Shown in pieces: positions 59,401-64,000 of a DNA stretch of 64,000 nucleotides (position 1 is the first letter of the stretch; each line of letters opens with the position of its first letter). A model generated the notes under the pieces. That model was not told the origin of the DNA, did not search any database, and saw nothing but the letters and a program-made list of their open reading frames with translations. The stretch covers positions 7,701,909 through 7,765,908 of the forward strand of contig NW_024037067.1 in assembly GCF_015706575.1 (NCBI RefSeq), given 5' to 3'. Origin of the DNA: Patiria miniata (Eukaryota; Echinodermata; Asteroidea; Valvatida; Asterinidae). The position numbers and the translations under genes were made by a program.

Positions 59401-62400
59401 CTTGCCGTTCTTCTGTTGACGGTTTTCAACAATATTTGGTTGGTTTTTTACACAAAAATCGGGAGCCCAGGATGATGTTAGGTAGGCCTATAGCCGAATG
59501 TTCGGTATGGCGGTGTTCGGTATATAGCGACATTCCACTGAAGTGCGCATGCCTTAGTGCACATAATTAGGAACGTGACAGGTCACATGGGTTAGACCGG
59601 ATTTCATAGCATTCTAAATTTCATATGACACCGGACCTCTATGCATCGTTCATTCTTCCTGAATCCCTAATGCGCAGGTAGACTAATGACATATTCTCTG
59701 TGCTCTGAATATATTTGAGACACATCAAGCCCAACGTAATATACTTGTGTTTGAAACCTCAAGTACTAAATCAAGCAAAGCCAGTTATTTGATTGCATAA
59801 ATGGAGTCATGGAATCCTGTTTCTGAGAAGTTACGACGGGGAAAAAAACATGACATAACTTGAACCCACCACTTGGTCATTAGTGGAAATGTTAATTTTT
59901 TTATTTTATTTTATTTCTTTCTGGTAATGAAACCAAGGATTCCTCAAAAGTACCATAAGCACTGTAGCTCGAAAGCCTGAAGAAACCTGTAGAGAGAAGA
60001 CAATGAGAAGAAGTTACAGTTTTAGAGGTGGGAGGAAAAGCCCAGAAGAGTATTCTGAAGAAAACCCACGGAATCAGGTAGGGACTGAAAACCCAATCCA
60101 CATATTGTCCCGGCTGGCATTCGAACCCGGGTCACAGCGGTGGAAGGCGAGGAAAGTACCGCTACGCCAACCTGACTCCCCTTTTAGCCATGCGACCAAG
60201 CTTGCCATGGTTCAACTGGCTGATTTGAAAACAGAAAAACAAAAAAAACTTTGCAAACCTTTTGGGGCCAAGATCTCCACAGGATTGGCCATGACCTTGT
60301 CTGTGTATGGGTTTCGTAAGCAGTCATTAGAGTGGTTGATTGACCAATCATCGCCATCAACAGGTACATAGTCACCTGAAATCAACAACAAACAACAACA
60401 ACAACAACAACATAAATCCTTAAAATGACAATTGCAAACATCATAAGCTGATATGACTTGCAGAACTGAATCTTATCCTTTGATTTTGTGCCATAAAACA
60501 ACCAAGTAATAGTCTCTTTAAGCCTTGGTTACCGTAACTTACGGTAACCAAGGCTTAAAGAGATAATTTTGGTTTTGCTGAAATAAATATTACACCTTTT
60601 TAAAATTAAATCTCCAACACCATTTCTTAAATTTTTCCTCCAAAAATGGGTTACAAAAGCTTAAACTGTAGTTAAGGGTTCGACCTCCAAACATTTTGAA
60701 GAACCTCTTGGTACAATTTCTTTTTGTAAATACATTTTGTCTAGAAAAACAATGCCAGAAGATGACAAGCAATTAAAATAAAATAGGGTGGGGGGGGGAG
60801 GGAGAAAGTTGCTAACCACTTGTGTACAAAGATTAACTGTGATGGATAATTTTCGGGAAAAGTATTGAAAGTCGTAAACTTACACTGTTCAATGCCAGAT
60901 ATCTGCAGCTGTATTTTCTCAGTAAAGTCAGCAGTGGCAACTTTGAGATAAATCATTCTGAAACAAGTAAAAAACAAACTGGATTAATTACAAAACCTCT
61001 AAAAGATGAAGTTTAAACCTAGCAGCGGTCACATATTGTGACAATTATCTTAATTTGAAATGTCTTCAACATAGTGATGAATATCCATCCACGTGAATAT
61101 ACACGTACGCCCCATCCATGTATTGCTCATATAATGAAAATCCACTTTAATCACTTCCTTTCAATAACGATATTTCAAAACTGTTCCTGAAACAAAGTTT
61201 ATTTAGAAACAACAATTCTAGAGCACTTACACACATATATGGGACTACCGCCCATAAACCATACAGAACAATTTAAGGAACTTTCAGTTTACAAAAACCC
61301 TTGACTATTTTTTCATAAGCATTAAAGTGAAACCAGAGCTACATGTATCTATTCGATGAACAGAACATAGGGCTTTTCAGCATTTCACATTTTGGAAAAT
61401 TGTTAAGCTATTTATCCATTGCAGTCCTGTAACTGTTCAATTTAACGGACAAGCAAAGTTGTTATGACCATAGTTGTGATGACAAGTCTTGTTGTACACG
61501 GTATAAGATATCACCTTTAATATTGAAACTTTAAAAATTTGAGGAAAAAAACCTAGATATTGGACTTTAAATTATGCAACTTTAAGATGACATCACATGA
61601 CTCATGACATCGTCATCCTAATGTCACTTACTTAGGACCAACTTAAGCTTAGGATCTTTGTCTTTGCCTTGTTTAAAGCCAATCAGATTGCATTTTATGT
61701 CAAGTAGTGCTAGTAAAAAATATGTAAAAAGTGTGAAAATTAATAAAAATTCAGTTGATGACGTCATCACGATGTCACTTTGGATTTTGCATACTCGTAA
61801 TACTATTTACCTACCCACAAAGTGTCATGCCTTCCCTTATATGTGTTATAAAAAGAAAATCACGTTTTTGATGATGTCACGATGACGTCACAAATTTTTG
61901 GAAATTTTGTACATTTATCTATGACCTAACAAGCCCATTTCCAAAAGTATTTTAAATTAGGCGTGTTCTGTTCTCGAGATATACATTTGTAGCCTATGCA
62001 GATCAGATGAAAAAAATGGAAAATCAATTTCAAAAAATCACACGTTGAAGTCATCATGACGTCACTTCATTTTTCATAACACACACCTAACAATGTATTT
62101 ACAAGGTTTCAACCCAATTGGCCTTCATAGAACTTGAAATTATGTACCCTTAAAATGATGTCATATGATCTTTGATGACATCATCATGATGTCACTTGTC
62201 CAGGATCAACTTTAACTTAGGGTCTTAGTCTGTGCCTAGTTTGAAGTCAATCTGATTACATTCCATGTCAAATTTTGTAATTAGAAAAATAACAAAAAAA
62301 TAATAATAAAAATCAGTTGATGACATCATCATTACGCCACTTCAGAGTTTGAATACAATTATCAATATCTACCTACCTAAGTTTCATAACGATTGGACAT

Positions 62401-63707
62401 TCTGTTATAGGCTTATGTGTTTTAAACAATCACATCTTTTATGACGTCATGATGACGTCACATATTTTTCGAAATTTTGTGCATTTATCTATGACCTACC
62501 AAACCTATTACACAAAGAATTTGACTATAGCAATTGATGTTCTTGAGATATATGCAGATGAGATGAAAAAATTGTAAAAATCAATAAAAACTCACATGAT
62601 GACGTCATCATGATGTCATCTCAACTTTCATCTATAACACGTCCCTGATTACAAAGTTTCAACCTAATGGGACTAGTAGTTCTAAAGATATAGGACTTTG
62701 AAAATTGCACCTTTAAGATGGTGTCACATGACACGTGATGACCGTCATCATGACGTCCATTTTCACGGACACTCTTGGACACTCTTTGCTATTGTTATGG
62801 TCTTTGATTGTGTAAAATTGATCAAGATCTGAAGATGCAAAATGTCCAAAGTGCCACCTAGAAAATTTGAGTACTAATCTAGGGGATTTGGGATAGAACA
62901 GAAGAAAAAATAAGGATTTTCCACAAATTGCAGAAAAGCCAATTATTCATGAAAGTGGACAACATTTGCAAAAATGGAAAAGCAAAATTACCAAATTATT
63001 ATAAAATCAGCAGACGTAAAAATGCATATCCATAAGCCTAGCCGGTTTAATCCAGCCATGTGCCCTGACTTCTCGCGATCAGGAATTTTTACCGTCAAAC
63101 CAAGATAGAGGCGTATGTATTTGAAGTTTTCCCCAAATTTAGGATTGTGGTATTAAGCTGTTTGTATGTTGAATGAATCGTGAAGCTCTAAGGAATATGA
63201 TGGTGTGTATAACGTTGTCCGGCAATATATGCATTTCGAGGGATATTTGGAATGAAATCATTCAGGCATGACTCATGAAGCGACAACAGTCCTCATGAAG
63301 ATAAGACAAAAGACAGCCAATTACAACCCTGATTGTAGGGTTATTTTCTTGTGTGTACATGCTGTGGTACTTCTACAGCTTCTTTTTGTCTCAACTTTCA
63401 TTTCCGAAGCCAAATTTTAAATCTTTAAAACATTTTGTCCACAATCACCATGCGTGTTGTCCACAAATTCTTACTTCAGATGTCTGAAATAGTCTGTTTG
63501 CTGAAGTCTGTTCATGGCCAAGTACCTTTTAATGCGGTACCGGTATCACTCAGACCATTTTGGTACGGCGATTATTATCATGCATGGCTAGTAATTATCT
63601 TTACAGCCCTATCATCATGACTACAAGTGCATTACACTGACTTACCCATAGACTATTTCTCCTGCATAGTATTCTCCTTGATGGGTCCGAACAGCAATTT
63701 CATTCAT
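47464..63707 (-). CDS. Arrestin-domain protein (alpha-arrestin-like), ten coding exons
   Basis: Spliced minus-strand gene; join 63646-63707, 60884-60957, 60259-60375, 59954-59986, 56824-56886, 54314-54524, 52839-52935, 50889-51082, 50218-50290, 47473-47571 (possibly to 47464). The total is 1023 bp, 341 codons in one continuous phase. N-lobe signs: YYAGEIVYGMIYLKV (first strands), PLPVGYYKFPFHYKL (PxGxYxFPF) and WHGSVTYRVTATAG. C-lobe signs: KTCFCYDRGGLSLMAELDKS, VYTTGETMQLSV, AKSVKCWLKRT, and IAYCMQVHVSVPRATDLIV. This matches the two-sandwich arrestin fold. Family knowledge: alpha-arrestins are cytosolic adaptors that recruit ubiquitin ligases and sorting machinery to membrane receptors, usually through C-tail PPxY motifs. 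No PPxY tail is visible here. Residues between the lobes' hallmark strands are divergent, so I do not assign an ARRDC number. Confidence 0.85.
47473..47571 (-). CDS. Arrestin-like coding exon 10 (last arrestin strand)
   Basis: Encodes IAYCMQVHVSVPRATDLIVT, then VPVTHVLPSKNTK. The pattern IxYxxxVxVxVPRAxDLxVxVPV is the closing strand pair of the C lobe. The acceptor TGTTAATAG| fits better than the internal TGCATGCAG|, which would lose six residues of the strand. At the 3' side, AAG|GTAGGA could be a donor. Reading on gives V-G-stop (47464-47466), so this may be the last coding exon, with no C-tail. Confidence 0.85.
48925..49270. mobile_element. TTA-flanked MITE with three internal 19-bp palindromes
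   Basis: Ends ATTCTTTCGCTACGG and CCGTAGCGAAAGAG are flanked by TTA (48922-48924 and 49271-49273). The palindrome GAGCCGCTGNCAGCGGCTC occurs at 48941-48959 (last bases GCAC), 48985-49003 and 49091-49109. Confidence 0.75.
49602..50106. mobile_element. TA-flanked foldback element (CAGCGTGAGT/ACTCACCCTG), long copy
   Basis: A nearly complete palindrome of 505 bp. The arms share AACCCAAATGTCGGG, GAAAGCTTATGAAT and AAAGTTCAGTGTTCTTTCAG. Flanked by TA. Same family as 43134-43530. Confidence 0.85.
50218..50290 (-). CDS. Arrestin-like coding exon 9 (C lobe)
   Basis: Encodes (W)TYDIHLSNPDGSLLPPST, then IGSYLR, with acceptor TTTTTGCAG| and donor AGA|GTAAGT. The LPPST..G..LxI pattern is the loop and strand before the penultimate arrestin strand. 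Confidence 0.9.
50650..50703. repeat. G-tract and C-tract pair
   Basis: A GGTGGTGGGG... run ending in a pure G tract is followed after about 12 bases (ATGAGTAATCA) by a pure C tract. It lies between arrestin exons 9 and 8. Confidence 0.8.
50889..51082 (-). CDS. Arrestin-like coding exon 8 (C lobe)
   Basis: Encodes LKRTVWMYGCWVDQEQFKED, then PKSSLIYATHRGDARVRLQD, then EVSIDAEEICYKNLGSVTPK and ENRD plus TG. LKRTV continues the C-lobe strand from exon 7. The rest is a divergent insert without a motif I recognise. Acceptor TTTCCTAG| and donor TG|GTGAGT. Confidence 0.88.
51198..51300. mobile_element. Truncated relative of the 19041-19552 element
   Basis: Begins TAGTCTAGGGGCTAGACATT then GTTATGGTTTGATAC, matching one arm of the nested element at 19 kb. 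The other arm is missing. Confidence 0.6.
51305..51750. mobile_element. Foldback repeat family, copy 3 (interrupted)
   Basis: Matches 1250-1700 in both arms (TATTTATGAATGGGAATAAA, CTGTTTAAGACCGGTTGGAG), with GAGGCGAAGCCGAGGGTAAT at its centre. Interrupted by the element at 51434-51588. Confidence 0.65.
51434..51588. mobile_element. 155-bp nested MITE (TAGACCGCTTGCAGACGCG ends)
   Basis: A perfect terminal inverted repeat of about 21 bp begins TAGACCGCTTGCAGACGCG. The inner arms continue (GACGCCATGTTATGGGACA against TGTCCCACAACATGGCGTC). The target duplication is TA or a 3-bp site; the exact border is ambiguous. Confidence 0.75.
51876..52426. mobile_element. TTAA-flanked element, family 3 (complete)
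   Basis: Starts TTAAAGGTAGAGTACATCAT then TTGC, and ends AAATGATGTACTCTTCCTTTAA in inverted form. Relatives at 28170-28655 and 27650-27920. Confidence 0.75.
52514..52680. repeat. GTACTCG-type imperfect simple repeat
   Basis: Many GTACTCGTACTCG units with interspersed TTGTACTCG and GGAAGTACTCG variants. Confidence 0.85.
52839..52935 (-). CDS. Arrestin-like coding exon 7 (C lobe)
   Basis: Encodes (E)LDKSVYTTGETMQLSVNVN, then NKSSELAKSVKCW. DKxxYxxGExxxxxVxVNNxSxxxxKxVK is the classic arrestin C-domain opening. Acceptor GATCTGCAG| and donor TGG|GTGAGT. Confidence 0.93.
52936..54313 (-). other. Arrestin-like intron 6 (1.4 kb)
   Basis: Contains the subterminal-repeat element (53097-53665). It also has GACT-rich flanks at about 53000-53025 and 53890-53940 that resemble the repeat at 2250-2480. 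Confidence 0.6.
53097..53665. mobile_element. Element with repeated GTGTGGATTCG subterminal motifs
   Basis: AAGTGTGGATTCGGAACTAC occurs near 53100 and, in variants, near 53140 and 53174. Inverted relatives stand near 53593 and 53643 (TTACGAATCCACACTTT). This pattern fits a MITE with subterminal repeats. Confidence 0.5.
54314..54524 (-). CDS. Arrestin-like coding exon 6 (end of N lobe, hinge, start of C lobe)
   Basis: Sixty-nine full codons: (S)TTSISCPKDSWHGSVTYRV, then TATAGDKLSDTQTFVCLGKR, and ending KTCFCYDRGGLSLMA plus GA. W-x-G-x-I/V-x-Y-x-V and the CxCxxxGxxxLxA segment match the last N-lobe strands and the first C-lobe strand. Acceptor CATTCAG| and donor GA|GTAAGT. Confidence 0.92.
54525..56823 (-). 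other. Arrestin-like intron 5 (2.3 kb)
   Basis: Contains a short inverted repeat at 55339-55375, an upstream fragment (55295-55340) related to the retroelement-like repeat at 9.56 kb, a dispersed-repeat copy near 55950-56075 and several C-rich tracts. No exon-like sequence is seen. Confidence 0.6.
56824..56886 (-). CDS. Arrestin-like coding exon 5 (PxGxYxFPF strand)
   Basis: Encodes (E)PLPVGYYKFPFHYKLK, then PKLP plus A, with acceptor TGTTTCAG| and donor A|GTAAGT. LPxGxYxFPFxFxLP is the best-known signature strand of alpha-arrestin N domains. Confidence 0.93.
57320..57476. mobile_element. Short TTAA-type element, family 1
   Basis: AGGGACACTACGTCCTG at the left and CAGGACGCAGTGCCCCTTTAA-type right end (57456-57476). 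The left TTAA has decayed to TTGA. An internal deletion derivative of 44472-45006. Confidence 0.75.
57855..58623. mobile_element. Foldback transposon with 11-bp target duplication (MULE-like)
   Basis: Inverted ends GCCTTGGTCAAGG / CCTTGACCAAGGC are followed by GTCATTATTCGTCC / GGACGAATAATGAC. AGGGTGGAGTT is repeated exactly at 57844-57854 and 58624-58634. Inner arms include AACAGCGACCTCATGCGGCC against GGCCGCATGAGGTCGCTGTT. The left arm is split by a LINE fragment. Confidence 0.8.
57941..58308 (-). mobile_element. LINE 3'-end fragment nested in the foldback element
   Basis: The sequence absent from the right arm begins (on the plus strand) with TCAATCAATCAATACTTTAT, i.e. on the minus strand it ends ATAAAGTATTGATTGATTGA. 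A short tandem 3' tail of this type is usual for CR1/L2-like LINEs. About 370 bp, no coding sequence. Confidence 0.55.
59117..59540. mobile_element. MITE with CAGTGGAAC ends (Tc1/mariner-pogo-like)
   Basis: CAGTGGAACGCCGCTATAAC at the left; TATAGCGACATTCCACTG at the right. TA on the left side only (the right has decayed). A short relative of the left end is near 8570-8605. Confidence 0.65.
59954..59986 (-). CDS. Arrestin-like coding exon 4 (33-bp micro-exon)
   Basis: Eleven codons across phases: (G)FFRLSSYSAY plus G. The acceptor CTCTCTACAG| is good; the donor TATG|GTACTT is weak. FF followed by a short strand and then LPxGxYxFPF is the usual alpha-arrestin order, and only this border set keeps the frame from exon 3 to exon 5. 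It lies directly after a SINE. Confidence 0.65.
60005..60184 (-). repeat. tRNA-derived SINE
   Basis: On the minus strand a Pol III A-box (TGGCGTAGCGGTA, 60157-60169) and B-box (CCGGGTTCGAATGCC, 60115-60129) are correctly spaced in a tRNA-like head. A body follows with GATTGGGTTTTCAGTCCCTA and TTTTCCTCCCACCTC. It fills most of the 272-bp arrestin intron 3. Confidence 0.8.
60259..60375 (-). CDS. Arrestin-like coding exon 3
   Basis: Encodes (C)DYVPVDGDDWSINHSND, then CLRNPYTDKVMANPVEILAP and K plus one base. The acceptor GATTTCAG| is good. The donor AAAG|GTTTGC is weak, but the frame meets a stop soon after, so it must splice near here. The segment corresponds to the variable N-lobe loop after the G-x-W position. 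It has no strong family signature of its own; support comes from phase and position. Confidence 0.75.
60513..60563. repeat. 51-bp near-perfect palindrome
   Basis: Two 25-bp arms (TCTCTTTAAGCCTTGGTTAC then CGTAA) are perfectly complementary around a single C at 60538. It lies in arrestin intron 2. Confidence 0.95.
60884..60957 (-). CDS. Arrestin-like coding exon 2
   Basis: Acceptor GTTTCAG| and donor CAGT|GTAAGT. It encodes the end of a glycine codon, then MIYLKVATADFTEKIQLQIS and GIEQ. This is the GxVxLxV...IxIxxxG pattern of the arrestin N lobe. It ends at phase 1 (T), which joins with GT of the next exon to make cysteine. Confidence 0.88.
60958..63645 (-). other. Arrestin-like intron 1 (2.7 kb)
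   Basis: Holds the duplicated CRE-rich repeat block (61577-62760, listed separately). The flanks 60958-61570 and 62765-63640 show no recognisable feature. Confidence 0.7.
61577..62760. repeat. Duplicated ~570-bp unit rich in TGACGTCA
   Basis: Unit borders recognised by CTTTAAGATGACATCACATG (about 61577), CTTAAAATGATGTCATATGA (about 62150) and CTTTAAGATGGTGTCACATG (about 62712). The two full units share, in order, TTAGGATC/TTAGGGTC, AATCAGTTGATGACRTCATC-like, TGATGACGTCACA and ATTTATCTATGACCTA. Six exact TGACGTCA octamers occur at 61759, 61883, 62057, 62442, 62453 and 62600. Confidence 0.75.
63646..63707 (-). CDS. Arrestin-like coding exon 1 (start codon)
   Basis: Encodes MNEIAVRTHQGEYYAGEIVY plus GG, with donor GG|GTAAGT. 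YYxGE is the first conserved arrestin strand. The ATG at 63707 is the first in the matching frame. A good upstream acceptor (CATTTCAG| at 63762) suggests that this exon starts at 63761, with 54 bp of 5'UTR, and that a non-coding first exon lies further right. Confidence 0.85.
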
Positions 63708-64000
63708 TCTGACTTTTCGGAGATTGTGTCTGAAGTGAGACGTCAAAGACTAGCACTGGAGCTGAAATGAAAGGCCAGACCTACCTAAAATAGAAGAATT
63801 GATCAATTAAAACTTAAAAGTTATACATTCCCTAGCCCCACGTGTGTGGCCTCTATTTTGCTGCGCTGAACGTTAGGCCACACACACAAGTCTGGTTTTC
63901 CAAATTTTCCAACAGTACTGAGGAGTCCAAACACTTGCGCACCCTTTTTTGGATTTTTTTTCATACCACTGTATATGGTTGTATTCTTTGATTTCTCATC
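63708..64000 (-). other. Upstream of arrestin start codon: 5'UTR and probable intron
   Basis: 63708-63761 is probable 5'UTR, bounded by acceptor CTTTCATTTCAG|. Further right there is a short inverted pair (CACGTGTGTGGCC at about 63840 and GGCCACACACAC at about 63877). No promoter was identified. Confidence 0.5.

Larger units (their letters stand above)
56887..59953 (-). other. Arrestin-like intron 4 (3.1 kb)
   Basis: Contains a 157-bp TTAA-type element (57320-57476), a foldback transposon with a LINE fragment inside (57855-58623) and a TA-type MITE (59117-59540). Nothing coding is seen. Confidence 0.7.

Noticed and set aside
60105-60184. Possible tRNA gene on the minus strand
   Set aside because: A- and B-boxes are present, but no full cloverleaf is apparent and the sequence runs on into a SINE body, so it is a tRNA-derived SINE.

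Overview
The window is animal nuclear DNA: AT-rich, intron-dense and packed with small inverted-repeat transposons. It carries two spliced protein-coding genes, both on the minus strand and both reconstructed here exon by exon from conserved protein motifs, GT/AG borders and matching reading phase. The best guess is a marine invertebrate deuterostome (echinoderm- or lancelet-like). That rests only on gene structure, the abundance of the palindromes TACATGTA and TACCGGTA, and the repeat style, so the species is not established.

Gene 1 (39375 down to 2868 and continuing past the left edge) is a RAB26/RAB37-family small GTPase. Six coding exons are present: 39304-39375, 33388-33498, 24830-24871, 13668-13787, 4101-4223 and 2868-2944. 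Together they carry all five G-box motifs. The C-terminal exon, with the expected prenylated cysteines, was not found and probably lies left of base 1. Introns run from 1.2 to 11 kb, and one exon is only 42 bp.

Gene 2 (63707 down to about 47464) is a two-lobed arrestin-domain (alpha-arrestin-like) protein of ten coding exons, about 341-343 residues. It shows the PxGxYxFPF strand of the N lobe and the YxxGE and VPRATDLxVxVPV strands of the C lobe. It has a 33-bp micro-exon flanked by weak splice sites and a nearby tRNA-derived SINE. The two genes are about 8 kb apart, head (RAB) to tail (arrestin). A GC-rich stretch near 39.56-39.65 kb is the likely RAB promoter/5'UTR.

Almost everything else is intronic or intergenic and dominated by non-autonomous DNA transposons (MITEs and foldback elements) in several classes, judged by terminal repeats and target duplications. 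These are TA-flanked elements (18.8, 23.2, 42.1, 43.1, 49.6 and 59.1 kb), TTA-flanked (1.4, 14.1, 44.1, 47.0 and 48.9 kb), TTAA-flanked (28.2, 35.0, 37.0, 44.5, 51.9 and 57.3 kb) and long-duplication MULE-like elements (19.0 and 57.9 kb). Several are nested, which gives relative ages. Other notable items are a six-copy 145-bp tandem array with nuclear-receptor-type half-sites (45.2-46.1 kb), a CRE-rich duplicated block in arrestin intron 1 (61.6-62.8 kb), a 51-bp near-perfect palindrome (60.5 kb) and a hammerhead-ribozyme-like motif (9.6 kb). I saw no rRNA, CRISPR array, intact transposase gene, LTR element or other virus-like element.
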